Counted from the stretch's first letter, positions 8,609 to 18,135 are shown. The stretch: 64,000 nt of DNA from Agaribacillus aureus (GCA_030442055.1 JAUJEB010000007.1:434001-498000), one strand, 5' to 3'. Translations and numbers: made by a program. Notes: generated by a model not told the origin, from the sequence alone.

Positions 8609-9488
8609 TTTTAAGATAATTTTCGTGGCTTTCCAGAAATGCTTCCCTGCCGAGCTCAATCAGCTCCCCGGACCGGTAAAACTCAAAAGTTCCACATACT
8701 TTACGGGATACATTTACCACAATATCAGGTTTGTAACTATCTAATATTAATGTGCTTAGCTGGTCCTGCATGAGATCGATAGAGCGGTTCATCAGATCGA
8801 AGAACCCCAGTTTTTTTGGTGCCGACTTTTTGTTGGGGAATAAATCGAACCATTTTTCCATAAACAGGTTCTTGTTTTTTATAATATCAGATTCTCTTTT
8901 CTGCTCCTGCCTTGTGGTTTGCGGGGGCCTTATATAAGGTGAGCTGTGATTCACATTGACAACTACCAATAAATCGCCGGGAGTCCTTTTCACGTGTTTT
9001 ATCGGAATGGGATTAAGTACACCGCCATCCACCAACAGCTTGTCTCCTGCTATAATGGGTTTAATGACCGTAGGAATAGCTGTGGAGGCTCTGAGTGCAT
9101 AAAAAAGGCTGCCTTTTTCGAATATGATCTCTTCGTTGTTGACAATATCCGTGGCAATGGCGGCAAAGTGGATCTTAAAGTCTTCGATGTTACCGTCATC
9201 AAGCCTTTTGGTCAACTCATTGATAATTCTTTCACCGCGAATAAAGCCGGAAGTGCTGAAAGTAAAATCGATGAGCTTGAATACATCAAGTTTATCTAGG
9301 TTGCAAACAAAGTTTTTATAAATATCCAGCTTTCCATGCGCATACATACCGCCCACAAAAGCGCCTATGGAAGAGCCGGCTATGGATTTTATTTCATAAC
9401 CCAGGTGCTCAAGGCCTTCAATAACGCCGATCTGTGCTATGCCTCTTGCACCTCCACTGCTCAACACAAGCGAAACTGGTTTTCCCAT
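8586..9488 (-). CDS. Patatin-like phospholipase (RssA-type)
   Basis: 300 residues with all the patatin hallmarks: the oxyanion-hole motif SSGGARG at the N-terminus, the nucleophile elbow GSSIG with the catalytic serine at about residue 40, and the DGG dyad motif (LLVDGGVLNPIP). Length and layout fit bacterial RssA/NTE-like serine hydrolases that act on phospholipids or lysophospholipids. No signal peptide, so probably cytoplasmic. The ATG at 9488 is preferred over the TTG one codon upstream. First gene of an operon with a methyltransferase. Confidence 0.9.
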   Translation of the reverse strand: MGKPVSLVLSSGGARGIAQIGVIEGLEHLGYEIKSIAGSSIGAFVGGMYAHGKLDIYKNFVCNLDKLDVFKLIDFTFSTSGFIRGERIINELTKRLDDGNIEDFKIHFAAIATDIVNNEEIIFEKGSLFYALRASTAIPTVIKPIIAGDKLLVDGGVLNPIPIKHVKRTPGDLLVVVNVNHSSPYIRPPQTTRQEQKRESDIIKNKNLFMEKWFDLFPNKKSAPKKLGFFDLMNRSIDLMQDQLSTLILDSYKPDIVVNVSRKVCGTFEFYRSGELIELGREAFLESHENYLKNECAGTQ

Positions 9489-9523
9489 CAATTTTTAATA
9501 TGATTTTTGCTAATTTATTTAAT

Positions 9524-9531
9524 TAACTTTG
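9524..9531 (+). promoter_or_regulatory. Putative -7 box (TAACTTTG) for the VOC gene
   Basis: Exact match to the Bacteroidota TAnnTTTG consensus, 35 bases before the ATG at 9567, in the divergent spacer between the lipase and VOC genes. A TTG lies 14 bases upstream, a little closer than the usual -33 spacing. Confidence 0.5.
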
Positions 9532-9566
9532 CTTTATCAATCATCCAAAATTTAAATCCTTAAAAA

Positions 9567-9983
9567 ATGACAAGTCCCTTTCACCTTGCCTTTCCCGTCA
9601 AAGATCTGGAGGCCACCAGACAGTTTTATCGGGAATTAATTGGTTGCAAAACTGGTCGCGAATCCGACCGTTGGATCGATTTTGATTTCTTTGGCAATCA
9701 GATTACGGCGCATCTTAAGCCGGAGGAAGTTCAGGCGGTGTCGACCAATGCCGTCGATGGAGAAGCAGTACCCGTGCGGCATTTTGGAGCTATCCTGGAA
9801 TGGCAGCAATGGCATGATATGGCCCGCCGTTTGAAGGAGAAGCAAATAAACTTTGTTATAGAGCCCTACATTCGATTTGAGGGACAACCCGGGGAGCAGG
9901 CGACCATGTTTTTCTATGATCCCAGCGGCAATGCCCTGGAGTTTAAATCATTTAAGGATGCATCACGAATTTTTGCAACCTAA
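9567..9983 (+). CDS. VOC family protein (glyoxalase/dioxygenase superfamily)
   Basis: 138 residues with the beta-alpha-beta-beta-beta vicinal-oxygen-chelate fold: [18 protein letters not shown] at the N-terminus and the metal-ligand end [15 protein letters not shown] near the C-terminus. His, His and Glu positions suited to metal binding are present. It matches small stand-alone VOC proteins that are often called glyoxalases or extradiol dioxygenase-like; the reaction is not known. Monocistronic with its own promoter box. Confidence 0.85.
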   Translation: MTSPFHLAFPVKDLEATRQFYRELIGCKTGRESDRWIDFDFFGNQITAHLKPEEVQAVSTNAVDGEAVPVRHFGAILEWQQWHDMARRLKEKQINFVIEPYIRFEGQPGEQATMFFYDPSGNALEFKSFKDASRIFAT

Positions 9984-10079
9984 AAATGACGTCTGCAGTA
10001 TCTCATTTTATAACGTATGTGCGTTGATAGATTATGCAAATTACTTTGGCTTTGACAGTATTCTTTTAGTTTTGTGATT

Positions 10080-11237
10080 ATGTTTCGAATTTCTCATTAT
10101 TACAATTGGCTATCCTCCATCAGTCGTCTTTGGTCCTGGACTGCGTTGGCCGGCCGGTTGCTGATAGCTTATTTTGTATTGCAAAGTATTGTTGCGGAGG
10201 CAGAGAATGGCACACCAAATCTCCACCTGAGACTTTTCAACTACACTTCCGAAATTCCCGAGGGGATATTGTCAGGGCGTAGTGCTGTGTTTGTGTTGGT
10301 AGATGACGAGAATAAGGACAGAACTGGCTGGAAGGAACTTTCGATAAAAGCACATAAGGTCATAGTAGGTACGGGCACTGATATAGTAGGCTATTACAAC
10401 ATCTATGATCTGTTTGCGGGTCACGAAACCCAAAGATCTTTTGCGCAGGATATGTTAAAAAGGGAGGTCAAAAACATTCTGATCCTGGAAAAGAAGCAGG
10501 GGTCTTTTAGCTTAAAAGTCACCAAATTTAATGAGAAGCCCACCTTTATGGATCATGGTCAAAATGCGTGGAGATCCGAAAATATTGATTTGAGGGAGGT
10601 AATGGCAGATTACAAACGCGCAGTCGGGGCTAGTGGCCAGCACCGGTCCAATTTCCTGATGGCAGATGCTCCGGAATTTTTTGAGGATACGGGGTTGATA
10701 CGAAGACAAAGATTTGACATTTTTAATCAGGATCTGAAGTTGGACAAGTTGGCGGTACCTTTGTTTCCAACCGCAGCTACCGGTATGAATGTGGAGAAAG
10801 GGAATAGTTCAAATAATATCAGCGATCAGTTATTAAGGCATCAGCAGCAATGGAAAATCGATAGTATTGAACTTGCCTCGATTATGGAAACCTATCCGTT
10901 TGCTTATGGAATTGTGGCGGCAGATTCGGATGAAAAGAAGTTGAGAGAGCAGGGTTATCAATTCATGTTATATTATCTAAACACTAGCGGTAAGGTGATC
11001 CACGACTTGCTCAACTATAAAAGTGATAAAAATGTGACTGACTATATCACTATAAAACCATCTACTGATAAACCAAACCTGGTTACCATTCAGGCACACC
11101 GTCCGGTGTACAAATATTATATAAAGCATATTTTCTCCGGTGAAATTTATTTGGGAAACGTATGGGATGCCGAAGAGAGTTGGCAGGCAGCTTTAAAAAA
11201 TCATATTAACGGCATCAAAAACAAGATTAAGCAATAA
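10080..11237 (+). CDS. Hypothetical secreted/periplasmic protein, 385 aa
   Basis: An N-terminal hydrophobic segment (about residues 18-38, LAGRLLIAYFVLQSIVAEAEN) looks like a signal peptide or anchor. The rest is a soluble alpha/beta protein without motifs I can name; SGRSAVFVLVDD and the phrase HDLLNYKSDKNVTDY are typical-looking folded sequence. A GTG at 10074 is an alternative start two codons earlier. It stands alone and is followed by a strong hairpin. Likely an envelope protein of a Bacteroidota-restricted family; function unknown. Confidence 0.7.
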   Translation: MFRISHYYNWLSSISRLWSWTALAGRLLIAYFVLQSIVAEAENGTPNLHLRLFNYTSEIPEGILSGRSAVFVLVDDENKDRTGWKELSIKAHKVIVGTGTDIVGYYNIYDLFAGHETQRSFAQDMLKREVKNILILEKKQGSFSLKVTKFNEKPTFMDHGQNAWRSENIDLREVMADYKRAVGASGQHRSNFLMADAPEFFEDTGLIRRQRFDIFNQDLKLDKLAVPLFPTAATGMNVEKGNSSNNISDQLLRHQQQWKIDSIELASIMETYPFAYGIVAADSDEKKLREQGYQFMLYYLNTSGKVIHDLLNYKSDKNVTDYITIKPSTDKPNLVTIQAHRPVYKYYIKHIFSGEIYLGNVWDAEESWQAALKNHINGIKNKIKQ

Positions 11238-11323
11238 GTTCAAATATTGTTTTGATGAAAACTAATTTGCAGGGATAATTAAAAGTGCCGGATAGTAAGT
11301 GGTTGATTCTCTGAATAAAAGGA

Positions 11324-11364
11324 GAAGAAAAACAATACCGACTGGCGTCGAATTGTTTTTCTTC
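11324..11364. terminator. Long hairpin after the 385-aa gene, probable terminator
   Basis: A perfect 13-bp stem (GAAGAAAAACAAT with ATTGTTTTTCTTC) encloses a 15-base loop that itself can pair CGAC with GTCG. It begins 87 bases after the stop at 11237. There is no classical T-run after it on the plus strand, so termination is likely but not certain. Confidence 0.5.
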
Positions 11365-11495
11365 AAGAGTCCCAAATTAAAAAAAACAGCTATGGAAATT
11401 CTTATCGGATTTATGCTTTAATTATATAAGTTATATATTGGTCTTTTATTATTGGCTGTTTATCTAAATTTTCTTTTTCCCTACACTTAATTTTT

Positions 11496-11503
11496 TAATT
11501 TTG
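11496..11503 (+). promoter_or_regulatory. Putative -7 box (TAATTTTG) upstream of the first XRE gene
   Basis: Matches TAnnTTTG and lies 77 bases before the ATG at 11580. The surroundings are very AT-rich, so chance matches are likely and no -33 element was seen. Confidence 0.3.
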
Positions 11504-11579
11504 GAAAAGATCAATATTATCTCTATTTTGATAATCATTTACAGGCACTATTATATACAATAAATTCGAATAAATCAAG

Positions 11580-12095
11580 ATGTCCGAACATTTTAGCCCT
11601 AAAAAGTTCGAAAAATTTGGTAGATACCTTCGACACTTCAGGAAAAAGAGGGGTTTGAGCCAGGAATTGTTTGCCAACAGATTAAACGAACTTACAGGAT
11701 TGAACGTAAGAAAGAACACAATCAGCAATTACGAAACGAGTACAAGTTTCCCTGCTGTAGGTATTATTCCATACATAGCTGTTCTATTAGAAGTCACCAT
11801 TGATGAATTGTTTCATGGTGAACGCCGTCATGATCTAGCTTCCCGAGGGAGAAAAGATGATTCTCCGGTTATTGCGCATAAGATCGTCAATGAGACTGTT
11901 GAAACCACACTTGATCTTAATGCTATTACCAAGATAAAACTGGAGAGAAAGGATCTTAAAGATCTTTCGGAGGAGGATTTGAGAGCGGAACTAAAGAAGC
12001 AGTATGAGATTTCCGATCAGTTGCTGGAGGAGTTGATGCGTTTGAAAGACTTAGTTATTTATTTAAGCAGCAGGATCACCGGCTTCGATCAATAA
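11580..12095 (+). CDS. XRE family helix-turn-helix regulator with C-terminal coiled coil (copy 1)
   Basis: 171 residues. Residues about 14-75 form an XRE/Cro-type HTH domain (LRHFRKKRGLSQELFANRLNEL, then NTISNYETSTSFPAVGIIPYIAVLL). The C-terminus (about 125-165) is a heptad-like helix with RAELKKQYEISDQLLEELMRLKD. The second XRE gene at 12749 has the same size and domain plan, including the shared pattern QY(E/D)xxDQLLxExxRLKD, so they are paralogues that could heterodimerise. Probably a DNA-binding regulator; its targets may include the TPR genes downstream, but this is inference. Confidence 0.85.
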   Translation: MSEHFSPKKFEKFGRYLRHFRKKRGLSQELFANRLNELTGLNVRKNTISNYETSTSFPAVGIIPYIAVLLEVTIDELFHGERRHDLASRGRKDDSPVIAHKIVNETVETTLDLNAITKIKLERKDLKDLSEEDLRAELKKQYEISDQLLEELMRLKDLVIYLSSRITGFDQ

Positions 12096-12748
12096 AGCTT
12101 TTTTTCTGTTGTGTAGGTTCCTTTGCGCCCGCAAAGGATGGGTGAGGAATGTGTTTTTTATCCATTACTCATAACTTGATTGTTTTATTTGCTGCCTGGC
12201 AATTGTATTCGTTTTTTATTTTTTCCCGTCTTTTCAAAGGCACACGCTTAGCCTTTCAGCCACCTTCTCCGGGTAATCAGCTATACCCAATTGAATTTTT
12301 CATCTGAATTTTCAAAATCTCCGCAAAACTCTTATATTTATCGCTGGTGTTTCTTTCAACCGGCAAAACACTGTATAACACAAATTACGTAAGATAAATT
12401 ATTGTAGGCCATTGCGCTGGATTCAGTGATGTAGATGGTTTACTTTAAATGGTGCAATGATTAGATTCAGGGGAATGACCTGGGATTAATCAAGGCCATA
12501 TGTATATATAATAAAGGGGAGGGCCAGGAAAGAAAATTGAGATTGGTTATTAGAAAAGGCACTGTTAAAATAAAGGAATAAAATTAGACGACCCTCCCCA
12601 GAAGGTATTTTAAGTTAATTTTACATTTGTTTAAAATATATATATCACATAATTTGTATATTAGCATAAGTTGAACCTAAAGCATGACATAATGTTAATA
12701 AAAAATAACAAATATGTCAATAAAAATATAAAATATAATTCTCCCGCA
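12096..12748. other. Intergenic region between the two XRE genes
   Basis: About 650 bases, AT-rich. Visible structure: a 7-bp hairpin CCTTTGC/GCAAAGG with a 4-base loop at 12120-12137 shortly after the first XRE gene, and a distant inverted repeat GGGGAGGG (12516-12523) with CCCTCCCC (12592-12599). No protein-coding frame was accepted. The length suggests regulatory sequence or an undetected RNA. Confidence 0.45.
12622..12629 (+). promoter_or_regulatory. Putative -7 box (TACATTTG) upstream of the second XRE gene
   Basis: Exact TAnnTTTG match, 120 bases before the chosen start at 12749. This would leave a long, AT-rich leader; a closer promoter may exist. Confidence 0.35.
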
Positions 12749-13261
12749 ATGAAAAAAGAAAATTTTTTTGGCACCAACCTGAGAAAATTGAGGAAAAGTA
12801 TGGGTATTAGTCAAACTGTACTGGCCGAGCGCATCAATGAATCAACTGGTGCAAAGTTAAGACACAATGTGATTTCTAATTATGAGAATGGTGTAACCCT
12901 GCCATCATTGGGACTGGTTCCTACCATCGCCTCTATTTTAAACATCTCCGTGGATTTGTTGTTGGGAGTAAAACAAGCAGAGGATGAGGTGGTGCAGGAG
13001 GAATCGATCGCTCAACTAACCAAGAAAGAGCGCATGGATCAGTTAAAGGCAGAGCAATTGGATCTGCAGCCGTTTTTGCATATTTCAAGGGTTGATGTCA
13101 GCGTGCTGAGCCGACATGAATTGATTGATGTACTAAATGAGCAATACGATTTAATAGACCAGCTGCTAAAAGAAATCACCCGCTTGAAAGACGATAACAT
13201 CAGTACCAAGGAAAGGTTGTTCGATCTGCGGGAAAAGTTTGAGACTTTCCTGGGTAAGTGA
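12749..13261 (+). CDS. XRE family helix-turn-helix regulator with C-terminal coiled coil (copy 2)
   Basis: 170 residues from the ATG at 12749 (MKKENFFGTNLRKLRK). Residues about 6-68 are an XRE HTH (LRKLRKSMGISQTVLAERINE, then VISNYENGVTLPSLGLVPTIASIL). The C-terminal helix (EQYDLIDQLLKEITRLKDD onward) is a likely dimerisation coiled coil. Upstream in-frame starts at 12671 (TTG) and 12692 would add a lysine/asparagine-rich tail lacking in the paralogue, so 12749 is preferred. Paralogue of the gene at 11580; both read toward the minus-strand TPR cluster. Confidence 0.83.
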   Translation: MKKENFFGTNLRKLRKSMGISQTVLAERINESTGAKLRHNVISNYENGVTLPSLGLVPTIASILNISVDLLLGVKQAEDEVVQEESIAQLTKKERMDQLKAEQLDLQPFLHISRVDVSVLSRHELIDVLNEQYDLIDQLLKEITRLKDDNISTKERLFDLREKFETFLGK

Positions 13262-13447
13262 ATTTAGTGACAGGTGGTGTCGGGGTAGGTTGCTCCCTTA
13301 CAGAAAGGCTTGTTTATCGGCATTAGCCTTGTGCTTTCATTAAATACATTTATGGCCTGGATAAGCAAGGTTCAGCAAAGTGTTGGGGTTCGGATCATGT
13401 GGTTTCCCGAGACCTAATGCATGGGGTAGGCGTTACTGAGCAAATGG

Positions 13448-14767
13448 TCAGATGTCTTTAATATCGTTCCACATTTGTTTTATAAAATGTTTAAATCTTT
13501 TTTCACGGTAATATATTAAAACAAGTAGTCCCAGGATGACTAATATTGAAAAGCTAACTATCCATAAGGATCGGTTTTGAATACTTTTTGCTTTTTGTTC
13601 ATGGTATTGGGCCTTTGATATTTCCTCTCCATTTGTCATTGCCAAATCCAGTAATCGTTGATTATTGTCGGTTTTAGCGTGTTCTATGTGTTCAATATAT
13701 TTGCGATTAAGCTCCAGGAGTCTTTCGTAGTCCTTTTTACCAGGATTTTTTTTTCGCTGATAGGCAGTAATTAATATGGAAGGAGTCTCTTTAAGATTGC
13801 TGTCGAAATAAGCGATGGAGAAGTCTATTAGTGACAGGGTTTTTTCAAGATAAACGATGGCGGAATCAGGTTGATTTTCCATTAGGTAGAGTTTACCAAT
13901 ATTCAGCAAAGTGGTAGCAATCGTGGCAGGTTTATTCACTTTTTGCTTCTCAATCAAGGCTTTTTTAAAATACCGACGGGCGAGTAAAAAATTTCCCTCA
14001 TCCCTGTACGTCTCGCCAATGTTATTATAACCATACCCTAGTATCAATGATTTATCCTCCTCCTCACTTACATTTTTAATCGAATGTAAATAATTTTCTC
14101 TGGCTAATTTGTAATCCCCTTTTTTGAAGTGAATGATGCCAATGTAATTATAGATTTTATTAATAGAAACCTGATCATTTGTTTTTTCCGCAAGTACTAG
14201 TGCTTTCCTGGTATACCTTAATGCTTCGGCATAATTTTTTTCCTCTCTAAAACATGTTCCCAGGTTATAATTCATTCTGGTGATAAATTTAATGTTATTG
14301 TGTTTTTTATACAGTGATAAAGCGTCAAAATAGTACCGTTTTGCTTTGCCATACTCATGAGTTTGAAAAAAAATATAACCGATATTATTGCACACTCCCG
14401 CAACTTCCAGATCTATTCCTGCTTTTCTATAAAGCTTAACAGAAGATATATAGTTTACCAAAGCTAAATCCAGTTGTCCGTCAAGCCTGTATACAATACC
14501 TAAATAAAAGGCAGCATCCGCTTTGTTCTGAATGGTGCCATGTGCAGTTGCTAATTCATTTAATTGACTGGCGTATTTATAGACTTTATCAAAACCTAAA
14601 TTAAGATGAAGCTCTGTAAGCTTAGTTAAAATCTTGATTTGTTTCCCGGGTGGCAAATTTCCATTGAGCTCGGTCAACAGACTGTCGACCTGATGGTTGG
14701 CTTTTATGTTTAAGCTGTTGGATACAAGTCCAAGTATCAGCATAAAAGTGAAAAGTCTTTTTATCAT
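13448..14767 (-). CDS. TPR-repeat membrane protein (paralogue 1)
   Basis: 439 residues: signal peptide (about 1-23), then about seven tetratricopeptide repeats, seen as recurring A-x2-YYxxAL and YNxIGxxYxxxGxYxxA patterns (for example YNYIGIIHFKKGDYKLARENY), and near the C-terminus one transmembrane helix (LWIVSFSILVILGLLVLIYY) followed by a short basic tail FKHFIKQMWNDIKDI. The TPR part should be periplasmic with a short cytoplasmic tail. Unlike typical Bacteroidota TPR sensors there is no kinase or HTH domain after the membrane helix. It is 35 bases downstream of paralogue 2. Confidence 0.82.
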   Translation of the reverse strand: MIKRLFTFMLILGLVSNSLNIKANHQVDSLLTELNGNLPPGKQIKILTKLTELHLNLGFDKVYKYASQLNELATAHGTIQNKADAAFYLGIVYRLDGQLDLALVNYISSVKLYRKAGIDLEVAGVCNNIGYIFFQTHEYGKAKRYYFDALSLYKKHNNIKFITRMNYNLGTCFREEKNYAEALRYTRKALVLAEKTNDQVSINKIYNYIGIIHFKKGDYKLARENYLHSIKNVSEEEDKSLILGYGYNNIGETYRDEGNFLLARRYFKKALIEKQKVNKPATIATTLLNIGKLYLMENQPDSAIVYLEKTLSLIDFSIAYFDSNLKETPSILITAYQRKKNPGKKDYERLLELNRKYIEHIEHAKTDNNQRLLDLAMTNGEEISKAQYHEQKAKSIQNRSLWIVSFSILVILGLLVLIYYREKRFKHFIKQMWNDIKDI

Positions 14768-14801
14768 AGTCTCACATATTGAGATGTTAAAGGCAACGTT
14801 T

Positions 14802-16106
14802 CTAAATATCTTTAATATCTTGCCACATTTGCTTTATGAAATTTTTAAATCTTTTTTCACGATAATACAGTAAAACCAATAATCCTAGGATGGCTAGTAG
14901 TGACAGGGTAATTATCCATATTGACCGACTTCGTAAACTTTTTGCTTTTTGTCGGTGGTATTGTGCCTGGGAGGCCACCTCGTCATTCGCAGAGAGGAGA
15001 CTAAGCAGTTTCTGGTAGCTTTGCCTGTTTGAATGATGGATGCGGCTAATATAACCACGGTTGAGTTCAAGCAACCTTTTATAATCCTTTTCCCCGGGAT
15101 TGCTTTTGCGCTCATAAGCCTTGATTAAGGTTGAAGATACTTCTTGAAGATTCTCATTTATGATACCAGGATCCAGATTTGTTAAGGCTTTTTCCAGAAA
15201 TACTATCGCCGAGTCTGTCTTTCCCTCTATTAAATGGAGCTTTCCAATATTCAATAATGTGGTGGCCACCAATGGAGGGTTATTTAGTGCTAGTTTTTTG
15301 CTTAAAGATTGCTTAAAATATTCATAAGCTTTCTCATAATTACCTTGTTCCCTGAACGTTTCGCCAATATTATTGTACGCCATGCCCAAAATCTGTGTTT
15401 TGTTTTTTAGGTGGTCTATGTTTTTGATGGAGTTAAAATAATTATTTCTGGCAGTGGTGTAATCTTTTTTATAATAATAGATCATACCCACCAGATTAAG
15501 AATGATATTGATGTATTTATCATCATGGGTATTAATGGCTTTAGCTAAAGCTTTGTTAGCATATTTTAATGCATCGGCATAATTTTTTTCTTTCAACTTT
15601 CCAGTACTAATACTTCTGTAGGTATTAATTATTTTAGGATTAATCTTCAAATCCTCATATATGTCCAATGCGCTAAAATAGTATTGATATGCTATACCAA
15701 ACTCATTTACTTCTTTTAGTATGTTTCCAATATTTTTTAATCCATCGCCTGTAAATTCAACTAACCCCGCTTGCTTATACCAGTAGTTGGATTTTAAATA
15801 ATTTTCAAAAGCGCTATCCAAATTACCCAGTCTTTGGCTAAGCCAGGCCTTTGCCCAGAAAGATTTTGCTTTATCTTCCGAACTACCGTGATTTATGGCT
15901 AAGTCATTGAATTTCACCATAAGATCATAATATAAATTGGGGTCATCGGAAAGCGTCTCTAAAAATATTTCCCAATAAATCTCCAATTTTTCTTCTAATC
16001 GTTGCGATGTGTTAAGCCTATCTAATAGATCAGGTAGTTTTTCCTTGCCAACCGCTCCGGAACAAATGAAGGAGCAGGTAACGATTAAGACAAAAAATCT
16101 TTTCAT
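14802..16106 (-). CDS. TPR-repeat membrane protein (paralogue 2)
   Basis: 434 residues with the same plan as its neighbour: signal peptide (MKRFFVLIVTCSFICSGAVG), TPR array (for example YNNIGETFREQGNYEKAYEYF), one transmembrane helix (IWIITLSLLAILGLLVLLYY) and the tail FKNFIKQMWQDIKDI. The near-identical tails and the shared phrase TTLLNIGKLxLxE show recent duplication, while the N-terminal third has diverged. The cysteine in its signal peptide might permit lipidation but the lipobox is poor. Function unknown; likely protein-protein interaction in the periplasm. Confidence 0.82.
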   Translation of the reverse strand: MKRFFVLIVTCSFICSGAVGKEKLPDLLDRLNTSQRLEEKLEIYWEIFLETLSDDPNLYYDLMVKFNDLAINHGSSEDKAKSFWAKAWLSQRLGNLDSAFENYLKSNYWYKQAGLVEFTGDGLKNIGNILKEVNEFGIAYQYYFSALDIYEDLKINPKIINTYRSISTGKLKEKNYADALKYANKALAKAINTHDDKYINIILNLVGMIYYYKKDYTTARNNYFNSIKNIDHLKNKTQILGMAYNNIGETFREQGNYEKAYEYFKQSLSKKLALNNPPLVATTLLNIGKLHLIEGKTDSAIVFLEKALTNLDPGIINENLQEVSSTLIKAYERKSNPGEKDYKRLLELNRGYISRIHHSNRQSYQKLLSLLSANDEVASQAQYHRQKAKSLRSRSIWIITLSLLAILGLLVLLYYREKRFKNFIKQMWQDIKDI

Positions 16107-16664
16107 ATGAATTGGTGTGGGTCCATTTAAAATTTAGATCATCCTTCCAACAATCTGGTCAATAATTTTCGCTGTGAAACAATAGCTGTTTTAAGCATTA
16201 TGTAATTCTAAGTATCCTTAATATCATGCCATATTTGCTTTTATAAGGTGCTTAAGTCTGTATAATAAGACATATCATTAATTGCCTGATACCTTAAATG
16301 TAATTTTCTTCCCTGAACATCAATAGATAAAAATTATAGCCTTGAAAACCTGCAACCAGCTGGCATTTTAATGGTAAGCGATCTCCTCAAGGTTGACTTG
16401 ACATCTACTTACCATCTTTAATGTTAATAATAGTTGGTATGCAATTTTTTTTAAGATATATCGCTGCTATCTGATTTTATTGGCACCTGCAAAAAAAGCA
16501 ATATTCACCTGATTATTAGCATATATTACATTATGCCAACACCGGCAGGGTCAGTCTGTCAATTAATCAAAGTCAAATCACCGTCAGACAATCTCATGGT
16601 CCAATTGTCATGGCGGGATAAAAGTGGGGGGTTAAGGGATATTTTTTACTTTATATAGCTAACG
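16107..16664. other. Spacer between TPR paralogues 2 and 3
   Basis: About 560 AT-rich bases. Apart from the TPR remnant near 16208-16285 no coding sequence or strong hairpin was found. The spacer probably marks the scar of the deleted fourth TPR gene. Confidence 0.5.
16208..16285 (-). pseudogene. 3' remnant of a fourth TPR paralogue
   Basis: On the minus strand the bases just before a TAG at 16208 can be read, after removing one extra base, as LKHLIKQIWHDIKDT, clearly matching the tail FKHFIKQMWNDIKDI of the two intact genes downstream. Before it a VLLY-like piece of the membrane helix is still visible. No TPR coding sequence lies upstream, so a fourth gene was deleted except for its 3' end. 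Confidence 0.6.
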
Positions 16665-18056
16665 TTATTTCTTGGTTGTAATTGTAAAAGCGTCATCTTC
16701 TGCCATCCTTTGAAAACTTTTTCCCAAAACGCCTTTCATTTGGGTCAGGGCCATCACCATTTCCTGGGACTTGCGCTGTGCTTTTTTGAGTGCCTGGTTC
16801 ATCAGAAATATTAAAACCAGGAACACAACCACTACAAATATAGCGCCCCAGATCAAATAGAGCTTGGTATTTTGTAATTGGCCGATATTTGCTTGTAACG
16901 CTCGTTTTTCAAAAGAATTTTGAAGCATGTATTGGTTATGTTGCTCAACCAGACTTTTACGCATTTCATTGGTTAATTTGAATTGATTACCCAGTATTTC
17001 GTTATAAGCAATCAGTGGTTTTAAATCTACTTCTAGATTTCTTTCGTTGGCTATTTTATAGGCTTCATTTAATTTCTCCACCGTTTCAATTAATCTTTCA
17101 TCGATAATTTTTGGATTTACCTTGGAAATCGCATTGCTTAGAGCACTGATCGCTTGCAGACAATCATTTTCAGCCAAATGAAGTTTCCCAATATTTAGTA
17201 GTGTATTGACAAGCAATGCCGGTTTACTTAGTTTTTGCATTTCAGCTAGGGCTTTTTTATAATAATTATGTGCCCTGGTTAGATCCCCTTCCTCCTGATA
17301 GGTTTCTCCAATATTGTTATAACCATAAGATAGCCTTAACGCTTTGTTTTCTTTCTCATTAATATTCTTAATTGAGTTTAAATAGTTTTCTCGAGCTAAC
17401 TGATATTCCCCCTTTTCAAAATATATTGTTCCAATATAATTGTAGGTTTTATTAATTGATACTTGATCCATTATTCTTTCAGCAAGTTTTAGAGCTTGGT
17501 CTGTATACCTTAATGCATCATTATATTTTTTTTCCTCTCTGAAACATGTACTAAGGTTAAAATTGATTCTAATAATGGATTCACTGGCATTGTGTTTTTC
17601 ATATAAAAATAAGGCGTCATAATAATACTGTTTTGCCTGCTCATATTCTTGAACTTTATAAAAAATGTAACCAATGTCATTAAGTACTCCTGCCAAATCT
17701 AACCCTAAATCAGCTTCTCCAAATAGTTCCGCTGAGAACAAATAATTAACGACTGCTAAATCAAATTGCCCGTTATATCGATACACCTTGCCAAAGTACC
17801 AAGCAGCAGTAGCTTTGTCTTGAATTGTACCATATTGACTGGTTAACATTTGCAATTCATTTGCATATTCAAAGGCTTTTTCAAAGTCTGAATTAAAATG
17901 TAGCTCGGTAAGCCTCAATAAAACCGGTATTTTTTGTGCTGGTTGTAAAGTAGTATTGAAGGTAGCGATTAAACTATCAATTTCATTATTTGCCTGAACA
18001 GTATTCTTATTAGATACAAATCCAAAAATTAAAATAATGATAAAAAATCTTTTCAT
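16665..18056 (-). CDS. TPR-repeat membrane protein (paralogue 3)
   Basis: 463 residues from the ATG at 18056 (MKRFFIIILIFGF, a signal peptide); a longer frame to 18221 would run through an upstream terminator and is rejected. The TPR array is closely related to paralogue 1 (YNNIGETYQEEGDLTRAHNYY). The C-terminal third differs: a helical stalk, a membrane helix (LIWGAIFVVVVFLVLIFLM) and a cytoplasmic tail of about 40 residues with QALKKAQRKSQEMVMAL, instead of the FIKQMW tail. So the family has at least two kinds of cytoplasmic end. Function unknown. Confidence 0.82.
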   Translation of the reverse strand: MKRFFIIILIFGFVSNKNTVQANNEIDSLIATFNTTLQPAQKIPVLLRLTELHFNSDFEKAFEYANELQMLTSQYGTIQDKATAAWYFGKVYRYNGQFDLAVVNYLFSAELFGEADLGLDLAGVLNDIGYIFYKVQEYEQAKQYYYDALFLYEKHNASESIIRINFNLSTCFREEKKYNDALRYTDQALKLAERIMDQVSINKTYNYIGTIYFEKGEYQLARENYLNSIKNINEKENKALRLSYGYNNIGETYQEEGDLTRAHNYYKKALAEMQKLSKPALLVNTLLNIGKLHLAENDCLQAISALSNAISKVNPKIIDERLIETVEKLNEAYKIANERNLEVDLKPLIAYNEILGNQFKLTNEMRKSLVEQHNQYMLQNSFEKRALQANIGQLQNTKLYLIWGAIFVVVVFLVLIFLMNQALKKAQRKSQEMVMALTQMKGVLGKSFQRMAEDDAFTITTKK

Positions 18057-18135
18057 GAAGCTTCTGTTTTGGGCTGAAATTCCAAATTGCCTGAAAAGAT
18101 AAAAAAATATTCTTGCTTTCCATATCTTATTAAAG

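Noticed and set aside
12516-12599. Inverted repeat GGGGAGGG / CCCTCCCC as an RNA hairpin
   Set aside because: Arms are 68 bases apart and low in complexity; no further structure supports an RNA gene.
13448-18056. TPR genes as two-component sensor kinases or LuxR-type regulators
   Set aside because: Only a membrane helix and a short tail follow the TPR region; no kinase, HATPase or HTH domain is present.
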